A stretch of DNA of 64,000 bases, taken from positions 434,001 to 498,000 of the forward strand of contig NZ_CP125669.1 in the NCBI RefSeq assembly GCF_030053775.1, written 5' to 3'. This DNA comes from Acinetobacter corruptisaponis. GTDB taxonomy: Bacteria; Pseudomonadota; Gammaproteobacteria; Pseudomonadales; Moraxellaceae. Shown in pieces: positions 17,341-26,717 of this stretch. Made by a program: the position numbers and the translations under genes. The number at the start of each line of letters is the position of its first letter. Positions within the stretch are counted from its first letter, which is position 1. The notes beneath the pieces were generated by a model, which did not search any database, had not been told where the DNA came from, and worked only from the letters and a program-made list of their open reading frames with translations.

Positions 17341-20090
17341 ACTTCTGCCTCCAATTGACAGGTTTTGATCAGACCACGAATTTCTGGCAAACATGAACCA
17401 CAGTTTCCACCTGCTTTTAAACATGCTGTGACCTGTTTCTCATGGGTCATTTTTTGCGTTTTAATCACTTCAACAATCTTGTTCTTACCTACTTTAAAGC
17501 AACTACACACCAAAGGTCCATCATTACTGACAGCCGACATTGGCATCCCCGCAAGCAAGGCTTTACGGTGCAAGGCGCTTAAACGCTCACGTTTAAACAA
17601 ACTTGCCACCCAGTCCCGATCAGGCAATAAATCAGGCGGTGCAATGTATAAACTGGCGATCAAGATGCCGTCTTTTAAAATAATACTATGGCTCAGTTGC
17701 GATGAAATATCTTCCAGACTCAGCCATTCATAGGTTTCATCCACAAAAGGCAAAAAGTTTTTGAGGTTCTTTTGAGTTTGGTCAATACTTTGGCGGTCAG
17801 CAAGTTCATAACGCACAGCTTTGGCAGTTTTGATCTTGGTCCACCACGCACAGCTTTGCAACGATGCCTTGATCTGCTGCTCAAAACCCTCTCGAACATA
17901 CAACACCCCTTGCCAAGTGGTATGGAACGGCTGAATCAAAACAGGGGTATGCTTAAACTCTGGTTCACCTGAAATCGCATCAACAATTGGATTCACGACT
18001 TTGCCAATTCGGGCATCCGAAGCCACTTGCTCGGTCCAGTGGATTGGGGCAAAAATTTGTCCACGACGAACACCCTGTGCCAGCGTGACCCGCAATACAC
18101 AACTGCCCCAAACCGAACGAACCTCGACCAGTGCTTTATCACGGATACCAAACCTCAAGGCATCATTGGGATGAATTTCGCAAAACGGTTCAGCACGATG
18201 TGTGGTTAAGTTTGCAGATAAACCTGTACGGGTCATGGTATGCCATTGATCACGAATACGCCCTGTATTCAACACCAATGGATAATCTTCTGAAACTGAA
18301 TGTACAGGATCAATAGCCACAGTTGGAATCAGTTTGGCCTTTTTGTTTTTATGGCTAAAACCACCTCGATCAAATAATTGCTCAACCGCAATACTTTGAC
18401 CTTTCTCCCACACTGGCCACTGGATTGGACGTAAATGATTATATTCATCTACACTGAGATTCATTAAGCCTTTTAAGTTGAAATAACGGAAGTTTTCAAC
18501 CTCTTCACGCTGATCGACACTGGCATTTTGATAAGCAGATAAAGCAGCATGTTCGTTAAAAATGTGACAGGCATTGTTAAAATCAAAACCATTAAACCCC
18601 AGTTTCTTTGCCACCTGACACACTGCCCACCAGTCTGCTTTCGCCTGTTTTGGTGCAGACAGGAAAGCCCGCTGGCGGGAAATACGGCGTTCTGAATTGG
18701 TGACGGTACCATCTTTTTCACCCCAGCCCAAAGCGGGTAACAACACATCAGCATAAGCGGTGGTATCGGTATCTGCGCAAATGTCTGATACCACCACAAA
18801 CTCACATTTTTCCAGTGCCCGTTTGACTTGATCAGCATCGGGTAAACTCACCACCGGATTGGTCGCCATGATCCAGATGGCTTTAATTTTGCCACTTTCA
18901 ACTGCCTGAAATAAATCAACTGCCTTTAGCCCCACTTGATTGGCAATCACAGGACTGTTCCAAAAACCCTGAACTAAATCCTGATGTGAGGGATTATCCA
19001 AGTCCAGATGTGCTGCCAACATATTGGCAAGCCCACCTACTTCACGCCCACCCATCGCATTGGGTTGCCCTGTCATTGAGAACGGCGCAGCACCCAATTT
19101 TCCAATTTTTCCAGTCAGTAAATGGCAGTTGATAATACTATTGGCTTTATTCACTCCTTGAGAGGATTGATTCACCCCCATTGAGAATAAGGTCATCACT
19201 TTTTCAGTACTGGCAAATTTATCAAAAAAAAGTTGTAATTTTTCTGCTGAAATTCCTGTGCGCTTCACCAATGCATTAAAATCTGCTTCTGTTTCACTCG
19301 CATCTAAAAGTGCTGCTAAACCCTCGGTATAGCTTTCAACAAAGTGATGATCTACACAATTATTTTTATATAAATGCTGAAATAAGCCGTTAAACAAAGC
19401 GACATCTTGCCCTGGTAAAATAGGTAAATGTAAATCAGCCTGTTCACAGGTACTGGTGAAACGTGGATCGACAACGACAACAAACAAGTCTGGATTTTTA
19501 CTTTTGGCTTGCATAATCCGTTGATACAACACTGGATGGCACCATGCAGTATTTGAGCCAACCAAAACCACCATATCCGTATATTCAAAGTCCTCATAGC
19601 TTGCAGGAACAATATCCTCACCAAAGGCGCGTTTATGTGCAGCAACCGCAGAGGACATACATAGACGTGAATTGGTATCAATATTTGCAGTACCTAAATA
19701 GCCTTTAACAAATTTATTGACCACATAATAATCTTCGGTCAGCAATTGACCAGAAACATAAAAAGCCACACTGTCCCGTCCATATTGGTCAATACAGGCT
19801 TGAAACTGATCTGCAATTTTTTCAATTGCCACATCCCAAGTGGTGACTTTACGATGATTTTTTCGCCCAAACATCGGATTCAACACACGGGTTTCCAGCC
19901 CCAAGGTATCCGCCAGATTGCTACCCTTAATACACAGACGACCAAAATTTGATGGATGTACCGCATCTCCAGAGACCTTGATCGTTGTACCTTGTGCTTT
20001 ATGTTGGACAGTGACATCCACACCGCATCCAACTCCACAATAGGGGCAAGTTGTTTTTGTAATGTGCATGAGGTTGTCCATATTCTTCAT
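17337..20090 (-). CDS. nasA: Assimilatory nitrate reductase, catalytic subunit
   Basis: NasA reduces nitrate to nitrite in the cytoplasm with bis-MGD and 4Fe-4S. The N-terminus has CPYCGVGCGV and CIKG for the cluster, and NSRLCMSS near residue 149 should hold the molybdenum-ligand cysteine. The last 60 residues are a BFD-like 2Fe-2S domain (CSC and CGSC), giving 917 aa. Of two ATGs, the one at 20090 has the better spacing (5) from GGAG; 20093 is possible. A sigma-54 promoter and an ANTAR-type leader lie upstream. mobA overlaps its stop. Confidence 0.96.
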   Translation of the reverse strand: MKNMDNLMHITKTTCPYCGVGCGVDVTVQHKAQGTTIKVSGDAVHPSNFGRLCIKGSNLADTLGLETRVLNPMFGRKNHRKVTTWDVAIEKIADQFQACIDQYGRDSVAFYVSGQLLTEDYYVVNKFVKGYLGTANIDTNSRLCMSSAVAAHKRAFGEDIVPASYEDFEYTDMVVLVGSNTAWCHPVLYQRIMQAKSKNPDLFVVVVDPRFTSTCEQADLHLPILPGQDVALFNGLFQHLYKNNCVDHHFVESYTEGLAALLDASETEADFNALVKRTGISAEKLQLFFDKFASTEKVMTLFSMGVNQSSQGVNKANSIINCHLLTGKIGKLGAAPFSMTGQPNAMGGREVGGLANMLAAHLDLDNPSHQDLVQGFWNSPVIANQVGLKAVDLFQAVESGKIKAIWIMATNPVVSLPDADQVKRALEKCEFVVVSDICADTDTTAYADVLLPALGWGEKDGTVTNSERRISRQRAFLSAPKQAKADWWAVCQVAKKLGFNGFDFNNACHIFNEHAALSAYQNASVDQREEVENFRYFNLKGLMNLSVDEYNHLRPIQWPVWEKGQSIAVEQLFDRGGFSHKNKKAKLIPTVAIDPVHSVSEDYPLVLNTGRIRDQWHTMTRTGLSANLTTHRAEPFCEIHPNDALRFGIRDKALVEVRSVWGSCVLRVTLAQGVRRGQIFAPIHWTEQVASDARIGKVVNPIVDAISGEPEFKHTPVLIQPFHTTWQGVLYVREGFEQQIKASLQSCAWWTKIKTAKAVRYELADRQSIDQTQKNLKNFLPFVDETYEWLSLEDISSQLSHSIILKDGILIASLYIAPPDLLPDRDWVASLFKRERLSALHRKALLAGMPMSAVSNDGPLVCSCFKVGKNKIVEVIKTQKMTHEKQVTACLKAGGNCGSCLPEIRGLIKTCQLEAEV

Positions 20091-20203
20091 CATTGCTCCA
20101 AAATAGTGCTTTTTAGCATAACTAAGTCAATAATTTTAGGCTTTTCAGTTATTTGATAAAGATCATTTCAGTGCAAATAACAAAATTCAGGCCTACATAT
20201 GCT

Positions 20204-20244
20204 AAAAACAAAAACCGCCTAAGACATCTTTCAGTCTTAGGCGG
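20204..20244 (-). terminator. Leader terminator of nasA
   Basis: An 11-bp perfect stem (CCGCCTAAGAC with GTCTTAGGCGG) and 8-base loop are followed on the minus strand by TTTTTGTTTTT. It lies between the nasA promoter and the nasA start, so transcripts must read through it. Its 5' arm overlaps the second ANTAR-type hairpin. Confidence 0.85.
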
Positions 20245-20298
20245 CGTTGCCTTGCGCTTATTTACGGTAAATTAGTTTGTGATCTGGCATCGTTGCCA
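20239..20298 (-). promoter_or_regulatory. ANTAR-type antiterminator RNA of the nasA leader
   Basis: On the minus strand, hairpin P1 is TGGC-AACGAT-GCCA (20285-20298) and hairpin P2 is AGGC-AACGCC-GCCT (20239-20252). Both loops are six bases with A first and G fourth, the signature bound by ANTAR proteins. The 3' arm of P2 is also the start of the terminator stem at 20215-20244, so P2 and the terminator exclude each other. NasT encoded at 27358 is the expected binder. The structures are read by eye, not folded by program. Confidence 0.8.
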
Positions 20299-20313
20299 TA
20301 CATACAATAGTGA

Positions 20314-20330
20314 AAGCAAATTTTGTGCCA
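20314..20330 (-). promoter_or_regulatory. Sigma-54 promoter of nasA
   Basis: The minus strand reads TGGCACAAAATTTGCTT, with GG and GC separated by exactly 10 bases as required for RpoN. The predicted transcript start is near 20304, just before hairpin P1. No clear enhancer site was identified upstream. Confidence 0.85.
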
Positions 20331-20609
20331 TTATGAAAAACAATATAGATAAAATAATACTTGACTTAAGGTAATTAATTTCCTATTTTCTGCATGTTCT
20401 CATCTATTTTTAATGTGCTTATTACAATAGAAATTCAATTATGGAATACATCTATTTATAAATTAGATTCATTCAAAAATGATTTAATCTTATATTTAGT
20501 GCAATCCACTCATTCTATTTCATTAAATTTTAATTCGTATTCTTAAATCTATGATGGAACATAACAATATTAACATTTTGTCATTAACTCTTATATGAGG
20601 AATTTCATC

Positions 20610-20963
20610 ATGGATTATAATACAGCTTTAGAAGCTGTTGTTTCTTTATCTTATCGTGATAAATTGCGTTTAGCCCAGTTACTTATCCAATTAGCACGAA
20701 AAGAAGAGGAAGAACAATCTGTCAAATCTACACCTAAACAAGTGAAACCATCTTCTGTAAAAGAAGAGTCGCTTGACCTCAATTATATCAAAGAGCGTCT
20801 TTTAAAAAGTAAACCTAGCAAACTAAAGTCCTTAGAAAACTTTATTGATGCCATGTTTCAATTTAAGGGAAGTGTCTCTGAATCTAAACGTAACCAGATT
20901 ATTGCTAACCTAAAAAAAGCAAAATTTCTTCGTGTGGAGAATAATAAGGTTACTTATCTCTAA
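20610..20963 (+). CDS. Hypothetical protein, 117 aa
   Basis: I do not recognise this protein. The first 35 residues form a charged helix ending in a glutamate run. A lysine- and serine-rich linker follows. The last 50 residues (LENFIDAMFQFKG to KKAKFLRVENNKVTYL) look like a small winged-helix domain of the kind found at the end of some NYN/PIN-type RNase proteins. This resemblance is weak. GAGG lies 9 bases before the ATG at 20610. It is AT-rich and lies in the insert between the nirB and nasA units. Confidence 0.55.
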   Translation: MDYNTALEAVVSLSYRDKLRLAQLLIQLARKEEEEQSVKSTPKQVKPSSVKEESLDLNYIKERLLKSKPSKLKSLENFIDAMFQFKGSVSESKRNQIIANLKKAKFLRVENNKVTYL

Positions 20964-21075
20964 AATATTTTTGTCTAATATTTATCTGATGTAATAAGCA
21001 AAATGCTTATTGCACGGTGAAATATTGCCTAAAAATTATTTTATAACTAGATTTAATATATGATTGAGGTCAAAT

Positions 21076-21522
21076 ATGTCAAAGAACCAACATTTACGAT
21101 TACTTGAAAAATACAAAGAGTATGCGAATACAGAAGAATCTCGTGCTGTTATCTTTATCAAAGAACATCTTAGGAAAGCAGCAGGTCATTGGATTGACAT
21201 TGATTATTGCGAATCTTATGAATTGTCAAAAAATAAATTCCATTTTAAACTAGTTCAAGGTGGACTTTATAAACGTAAGCTAAAACCTAAATATCCACCA
21301 AAATCTGAGTTTACTGTTAATGGTAAATTTGATGAAGAAAGATATGATCAGATTGTGCGTGCCATTACATGGGAAACAGCCCATCTGGATATAGAGCAGC
21401 AGAAAATGCAAAGCATAAAACCCATAAATTTTGAAGTTGCTGGTGTTCGCTATGATAAAAATCGCAACAGTGGAGAAAAACCAGAGTTTGTATATAAAAT
21501 TAAATATATTCGTTTAAATTAA
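21076..21522 (+). CDS. Hypothetical protein, 148 aa
   Basis: I do not recognise this protein. It is basic, lysine-rich and soluble, with many tyrosines in its C-terminal half (VRYDKNRNSG, FVYKIKYIRLN). GAGG lies 6 bases before the ATG at 21076; a TTG 12 bases earlier is unlikely. It lies 110 bases after another unknown gene on the same strand and is convergent with a VapC-like toxin gene. AT-rich composition and lack of family suggest an accessory insert. Confidence 0.55.
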   Translation: MSKNQHLRLLEKYKEYANTEESRAVIFIKEHLRKAAGHWIDIDYCESYELSKNKFHFKLVQGGLYKRKLKPKYPPKSEFTVNGKFDEERYDQIVRAITWETAHLDIEQQKMQSIKPINFEVAGVRYDKNRNSGEKPEFVYKIKYIRLN

Positions 21523-21577
21523 TATACTAGCTAAGTCGTAAAATCTTTGTGATAAAGGTTTTACGACTAAAAATATG

Positions 21578-21946
21578 TTAAATGCCATAAAGTTTTTCAA
21601 ATGAAATTGTTTGAATATGCGGTGTATTGAGTAACTTTTTATCTGATGTAATCAATGTACAATTACAAAACAACGAGGTTGCAGCCACAATACTATCAGG
21701 AAGTTTTAGACCTGTATTCTTCCTGAACCAGATTGCATGTTGTTTTATTTCTTGTGTTAATTCAACACAGTGAAAAAATGATAATATACCTCTTAATGTT
21801 ACTTCATCCTGTAAAGTTAATTTAGAATATGACAATAATTCCATTTCAGTAATCACAGAAATAGAATGTAGATTCTTTTCAATATGCACACCTTTCATCA
21901 ATGCATATAAAATCGCATTGGTGTCAAATACATAACTTTGTGTCAT
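21578..21946 (-). CDS. VapC-like PIN-domain toxin
   Basis: The 122-residue protein has the PIN nuclease pattern: YVFDTNAIL with the first aspartate (D8), a conserved glutamate in ITEMELL, then KLPDSIVAATS and LITSDKKL with the later acidic residues. Such toxins cleave tRNA or rRNA and are held inactive by the partner antitoxin. Its gene begins 3 bases after the upstream small gene, the order typical for vapBC. All four acidic positions appear present, so activity is likely. Confidence 0.85.
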   Translation of the reverse strand: MTQSYVFDTNAILYALMKGVHIEKNLHSISVITEMELLSYSKLTLQDEVTLRGILSFFHCVELTQEIKQHAIWFRKNTGLKLPDSIVAATSLFCNCTLITSDKKLLNTPHIQTISFEKLYGI

Positions 21947-21949
21947 GAT

Positions 21950-22174
21950 TTACCATACATCCCGAATTTCACGTTGCCATCCAACAGGATCTTGAATATC
22001 GGCAAATGCAGCAATTGAAATTTTAGACAGGTCTAAGGTTTCACTTGGTTGTGAAAGCTCAAATTCTTTATGATGTTTTATTTCTTGCATTAAAGACAAA
22101 ATACGCAGTAAATCCTGCTCATCCAGTTCATGGGCAAGCTCAATCAGGCGTTGTTCAAGAATTGCATGATTCAT
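21950..22174 (-). CDS. Probable antitoxin of the VapC-like toxin
   Basis: This 74-residue acidic protein directly precedes the PIN toxin gene. The N-terminal half is a charged helix (LIELAHELDEQDLLRILSLMQEI) and the C-terminal part holds LSKISIAAFADIQDPVGWQREIRDVW, a length and tail seen in small antitoxins that wrap a PIN partner. No DNA-binding fold was recognised, so the call depends on gene order. GGGAG precedes the ATG. Confidence 0.7.
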   Translation of the reverse strand: MNHAILEQRLIELAHELDEQDLLRILSLMQEIKHHKEFELSQPSETLDLSKISIAAFADIQDPVGWQREIRDVW

Positions 22175-22256
22175 CTACTTTTTCTCCCAATCTTTTGATT
22201 TAGTCTAGCAAATTATCTAGTGAGAAGAAATCTATTTAAGCTGCATTTACTTCACC

Positions 22257-22293
22257 CCTAAAAAAGATTCAGCATCATGCTGAATCTTTTTCC
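22257..22293 (-). terminator. Bidirectional terminator after the nirD-like fusion gene
   Basis: A stem of at least 10 bp (AGATTCAGCA with TGCTGAATCT) is flanked by an A run and a T run, so it can stop transcription from either side. It lies 10 bases past the nirD-fusion stop and separates the nirB unit from the TA pair. Confidence 0.85.
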
Positions 22294-22302
22294 TTGTCTT
22301 GC

Positions 22303-23919
22303 TTAGCCTGCTTTTTTCATTGCAAAGTCTTTACCAAACAACAATTTATTTCTAAAGCTGACAATTGGGGTCTGATCTGCAATCAGCTCGGCATACCACA
22401 TGCCATCTTCGGTATCACCAAACAACACCGCGCCAATCACTTTATCTTTCTGGATAATAATACGCTTGTAGATTTGGCGTTTTTCATCGTTCAGGATGAT
22501 GTCTTCATAATCCTCTTTCGGCTCAAAGTTACCTGCCGAAAACACATCCACACCACTGACTTTTAACTGCGTTGGCACGGTTGGCGATTTAAAGGTTAGG
22601 CTGCCATGCTCAGCCAAATGGGTGGCACAAATAAAGGCTTGTCCCCAAAGTGGCTCAACTAGACCAAAGGTTTGCCCACGATGCTCAATACATTCACCCA
22701 CTGCGTAAATACTTGGATCAAAAGTTTGCATGGTGTCATTGACCATAATGCCGCGGTTACAACGTAAGCCCGCACTTTGTGCCAAGGCAATATTTGGACG
22801 GATACCGACTGCAAACACAACCAGATCTGCATCCAGCACCGTACCATCTTTTAAGCGGACTTGAGATACATGACCTTTTTTACCAATCAAGGCTTCGGTA
22901 TTCGCTTCAGTGATAATTTTGATGCCTTTTTGCTCAATGCTATGACGCAACATCTTACTGGCACGACTATCCAACTGACGTTCCATGATACGGTCCATCA
23001 AATGCAGTACCGTCACATTCATACCACGTTGTTTTAGGCCATAGGCAGCCTCTAAACCGAGCAAACCACCACCAATCACCACAGCATTTTTCTTGGTTTC
23101 ACAGTACTTGATCATGGTATTGACATCATAAATGTCACGGAAACTAATCACGCCTTTTAAATCCGCACCCTGAACAGGTGGAATAAATGGGCTGGAACCT
23201 GTCGCAATAATCAGACGGTCATAATCAACTTTTTCACCTTTTTCGGTATAAACCACTTTACGTGGACGATCAATTTTAACGGCTAAATCATCCGCAATAA
23301 ATTTAATGCCTTTATCGCTATACCATGCATGTGGGTGCAACATGATGTCATCAATGGTTTTTTCACCTGAAAGCACAGGTGACAACATAATACGGTTGTA
23401 GTTGCCCCAAGGCTCTTCACCAATCACAGTTACTTCGTAACGATCTGGCGCCATATCCAGCAAATCTTCAAGACAACGCATACCAGCCAAACCATTGCCA
23501 ATCAGAACCAACTTTAATTTTTCTGGTGAAGCGCCATTGTTAGTGATGTAAGTTTTTTGTGGCACTGGGCTGACCCAGACTCGACCATCAACAATTTTGC
23601 TTGGAAATACCAACAGCTTTTGATCTTTGTCTTCCAGACAACGACCTGTTGACAAGCTAAAGTGCTGTTTATAAATTGGTGATGCAATGACACGCTCACC
23701 TTGCAGATCCCCAATGATGCCACGGCTCATGACGTTGGCTTGGCTAAATGGGTCTTTATTGCTCAGTGCATAGACACGCTTTTCATGTCCTACACGAAAT
23801 AATGCCACGGCTTGATCACCCACCAATGCACCAACACCTGTGTTTGGGGTAATGTCATTCAGACTACAGACTTCAACCCATTCTTGTTCAGGAAGCATAT
23901 TCATTTTTAAATTGGTCAT
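22303..23919 (-). CDS. NirD domain fused to FAD-dependent NAD(P)H oxidoreductase
   Basis: Residues about 10-120 are a NirD/Rieske-like domain (WVEVCSLNDITPNTGVGALV, VIASPIYKQHFSLSTGRC) without the Rieske cluster ligands, as in NirD. Residues about 135-530 are a nitrite-reductase-type flavoprotein with two dinucleotide motifs (IGNGLAGMR, VIGGGLLGLEAA) and the FAD segment ATGSSPF. It probably supplies NirD function and passes NAD(P)H electrons to NasA or NirB, which is inference. It starts 11 bases after nirB with AAGGAG. NirD is usually a separate protein of about 110 aa, so this is a fusion. Confidence 0.88.
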   Translation of the reverse strand: MTNLKMNMLPEQEWVEVCSLNDITPNTGVGALVGDQAVALFRVGHEKRVYALSNKDPFSQANVMSRGIIGDLQGERVIASPIYKQHFSLSTGRCLEDKDQKLLVFPSKIVDGRVWVSPVPQKTYITNNGASPEKLKLVLIGNGLAGMRCLEDLLDMAPDRYEVTVIGEEPWGNYNRIMLSPVLSGEKTIDDIMLHPHAWYSDKGIKFIADDLAVKIDRPRKVVYTEKGEKVDYDRLIIATGSSPFIPPVQGADLKGVISFRDIYDVNTMIKYCETKKNAVVIGGGLLGLEAAYGLKQRGMNVTVLHLMDRIMERQLDSRASKMLRHSIEQKGIKIITEANTEALIGKKGHVSQVRLKDGTVLDADLVVFAVGIRPNIALAQSAGLRCNRGIMVNDTMQTFDPSIYAVGECIEHRGQTFGLVEPLWGQAFICATHLAEHGSLTFKSPTVPTQLKVSGVDVFSAGNFEPKEDYEDIILNDEKRQIYKRIIIQKDKVIGAVLFGDTEDGMWYAELIADQTPIVSFRNKLLFGKDFAMKKAG

Positions 23920-23930
23920 GTTGATTCTCC

Positions 23931-26477
23931 TTATGCTTCAACCATTGGGATACGATCTACAGAACGTTCTGCATCATTTAAAGGACGGATTTGGTCACGA
24001 ACCTGGGTAAATTGAATGTGCGGATCAGCTTGTTCATCAGCACTGGCATTGATATAGGTTTGGAAACGTTTACGGATTTCAGGATTTTCTACCGCAGTAC
24101 GCCATTCATCCTGATAAGTGCCAATCACATAGCCCATACGATTTTCAAGTTCTTCGGCAAGTCCAAGAGAATCCTCAACAATCACTGCTTTTAGATAATC
24201 CAGACCGCCTTCCATATTGTCACGCCATACGCTGGTCCGTTGTAAACGATCTGCTGTTTGGATATAAAACATAAAGAAACGGTCGATGTAACGAATCAAG
24301 GTTTCGGTATCAAGGTCAGAAGCAAGTAACTCGGCATGACGTGGTTTCATCCCACCGTTACCGCAAACATAGAGATTCCAGCCTTTTTCTGTGGCAATTA
24401 CACCAACATCTTTACCTTGTGCTTCGGCACATTCACGGGTACAACCAGAAACAGCCATTTTTAATTTATGCGGTGAACGTAAACCTTTATAACGATTTTC
24501 CAGTTCAATCGCCAAACCAACAGAATCATCCACTCCATAACGACACCATGTGCTACCGACACAGGATTTCACGGTACGCAACGATTTTCCGTAGGCATGA
24601 CCAGATTCAAAACCTGCGGCATTCAGCTCTTCCCAAATGAACGGTAATTGATGAATTTGCGCACCAAATAAGTCAACACGTTGACCACCTGTGATTTTGG
24701 TATACAGATTATATTTCTTGGCAATTTGTCCCACTGCAATCAAGCCATCTGGGGTGACTTCACCACCTGCCATACGTGGCACAACTGAGTAAGAACCATC
24801 TTTTTGGATATTACCCAAGTAATAGTCATTACTGTCTTGCAAACCTGCATGGCTTGGCTCAAGCACAAAATCGTTCCAGCAAGATGCCAGAATATTGGCA
24901 GCCATCGGCTTACAAATATCACAGCCTAAACCATGACCATGTTGATGAATGAGGTCATCAAAGGTTTTAATTTCATTGACACGGACCAAATGATAAATCT
25001 CTTGGCGTGAGTATGGGAAATGTTCACAAACGTGGTTGTTGACCGTTACACCTTGACGTTGTAACTCAGATTTCAATACTTGAGTGACAAGTGGCGCACA
25101 ACCACCACATGCCGTTGCCGCTTTGGTACATTTTTTCAAAGCACCCAGTGAGGTTGAACCCTCACAAATCGCTTGGCAAATATCGGCTTTGGATACGTTG
25201 TTACATGAACAGATGGTGGCGCTATCTGGTAGTAAATCTACACCACTACCGCCCGCTTTGGCACCTGAATCGGCAAAGCCTGGCATGATTAAACTTTCAG
25301 GAAGCTCAGGCACAGCCAAACCATTGAGCATCATTTGCAAAAGATCGTTATATTCTTTTGCATCGCCGACCAATACTGCACCAAGTAGTTTGGTTTTATC
25401 AGCATCCACCACGATTTTCTTATAAATCAAGGCATCTTCATCAGCATAGAAATAGCTGAGTGAATTTGGAGTCATACCATGTGCATCACCGACAGATGCC
25501 ACATCCACACCCATCAATTTCAACTTGGTGCTCATGTCCGCACCCGCAAAGCAATGTGTTTCTTCTTCTAAAATATGCTTCGCTGCAATACGTGCCATGT
25601 CATAGCCAGGGGCAACCAGACCATAGATTTTATTGTCCCAAAGTGCACATTCACCAATCGCATATACATTTGTATCTGAAGTTTGGCAGTAGTCATTGAT
25701 CTTGATCCCACCACGCTCACCAATGGCTAAACCACTTGAACGTGCCAACTCATCACGCGGGCGAATCCCTGCTGAGAATAAGATCACATCTGTTTCAAGC
25801 TCGCTACCATCAGCAAACTTCATTACATGGGTCGATTGATTGCCTGCTTCAATAGATGACGTTGCTTTTTGAGTGTGGACTTTCACCCCTAAGTTTTCAA
25901 TTTTACGGCGGAGAACCTTACCACCCAAATCATCAATTTGCACCGCCATTAAGCGTGGTGCAAACTCAACCACATGCGTTTCCAAATCCAAGTCACGCAA
26001 TGCTTTGGCTGCTTCCAGACCAAGCAAGCCGCCACCAATTACCACACCTGACTTGGCATTTAAGCTTGCCGCACGAATCGCATCCAGATCTTCAATGGTA
26101 CGATAGACAAAACAGTTTTCACGGTCATTGCCCGAAATTGGCGGAACAAAAGCGTAGGAACCTGTCGCCAAGACCAGTTTGTCATAGCGAATCACATCGC
26201 CAAGGCTTGTGGTTACCGTTTGTGCTGCGGTATCAATCGCAATGGCTTTGGTATTGAGTCTTAAATCAATTCCGTAGGCATCAGCAAAGTCAAAACGTGC
26301 AAGCGATAGGTCTTTTGCAGATTTACCTGAAAAGTATTCAGTCAAATGTACACGGTCATATGCAATACGCGGCTCTTCGGCAAGAATCGTAATTTCCAGT
26401 TCATCATCAGCTTTCTCCAGGATGGCTTCGATGAATTTGTGCCCCACCATACCGTGACCAATCATCACTAATTTCAT
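23931..26477 (-). CDS. nirB: Nitrite reductase (NAD(P)H) large subunit
   Basis: NirB reduces nitrite to ammonium with FAD, siroheme and iron-sulfur clusters. The 848-residue order is standard: flavin domain (VIGGGLLGLEAA), BFD-like 2Fe-2S domain (ICSCNNVSK and CGGCAP), then siroheme halves with CVGSTWC and SGCTRECAE. GGAG lies 8 bases before the ATG at 26477; a start at 26492 has no such site. A sigma-54 promoter and an RNA leader of about 420 bases lie upstream, and the nirD fusion follows. Confidence 0.96.
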   Translation of the reverse strand: MKLVMIGHGMVGHKFIEAILEKADDELEITILAEEPRIAYDRVHLTEYFSGKSAKDLSLARFDFADAYGIDLRLNTKAIAIDTAAQTVTTSLGDVIRYDKLVLATGSYAFVPPISGNDRENCFVYRTIEDLDAIRAASLNAKSGVVIGGGLLGLEAAKALRDLDLETHVVEFAPRLMAVQIDDLGGKVLRRKIENLGVKVHTQKATSSIEAGNQSTHVMKFADGSELETDVILFSAGIRPRDELARSSGLAIGERGGIKINDYCQTSDTNVYAIGECALWDNKIYGLVAPGYDMARIAAKHILEEETHCFAGADMSTKLKLMGVDVASVGDAHGMTPNSLSYFYADEDALIYKKIVVDADKTKLLGAVLVGDAKEYNDLLQMMLNGLAVPELPESLIMPGFADSGAKAGGSGVDLLPDSATICSCNNVSKADICQAICEGSTSLGALKKCTKAATACGGCAPLVTQVLKSELQRQGVTVNNHVCEHFPYSRQEIYHLVRVNEIKTFDDLIHQHGHGLGCDICKPMAANILASCWNDFVLEPSHAGLQDSNDYYLGNIQKDGSYSVVPRMAGGEVTPDGLIAVGQIAKKYNLYTKITGGQRVDLFGAQIHQLPFIWEELNAAGFESGHAYGKSLRTVKSCVGSTWCRYGVDDSVGLAIELENRYKGLRSPHKLKMAVSGCTRECAEAQGKDVGVIATEKGWNLYVCGNGGMKPRHAELLASDLDTETLIRYIDRFFMFYIQTADRLQRTSVWRDNMEGGLDYLKAVIVEDSLGLAEELENRMGYVIGTYQDEWRTAVENPEIRKRFQTYINASADEQADPHIQFTQVRDQIRPLNDAERSVDRIPMVEA

Positions 26478-26586
26478 TGTGTCTCTCCTCAATTCTTCTC
26501 TATTTGTTCAGCTAGCGGTTGCTTGCGTTGCTGTTGTTGCTGATATATCTGGTATAAGGATTTGCAAAACCAAGGCAGAATTTATC

Positions 26587-26619
26587 TACACGCCATTGCT
26601 TGCATTTGTATGGCGTGTA
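26587..26619 (-). promoter_or_regulatory. Long hairpin in the nirB leader
   Basis: A 10-bp perfect stem (TACACGCCAT with ATGGCGTGTA) encloses 13 bases, without a following T run. It lies downstream of the leader terminator and before nirB, where it could stabilise the message or contribute to control. Confidence 0.55.
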
Positions 26620-26684
26620 ATTCAGATAAGGGCTTGGAAATGTTTTGGGAAATTGAATAATGTGCAGCTGGCATCAGAACAGAT

Positions 26685-26717
26685 AAAAAAGCGAGCCGCC
26701 CTGTTGAGCGAGCTCGC
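26685..26717 (-). terminator. Second leader terminator of nirB
   Basis: On the minus strand GCGAGC pairs with GCTCGC, with an inner CGC/GCG stem after a one-base bulge, followed by six Ts. It lies about 210 bases before the nirB start and inside its transcript. Confidence 0.75.

Noticed and set aside
20204..20320. Independent minus-strand small RNA ending at the strong terminator
   Set aside because: The sigma-54 promoter, paired hexaloops and the terminator directly before nasA fit a NasT-controlled leader better. An aborted leader would still appear as a short RNA.
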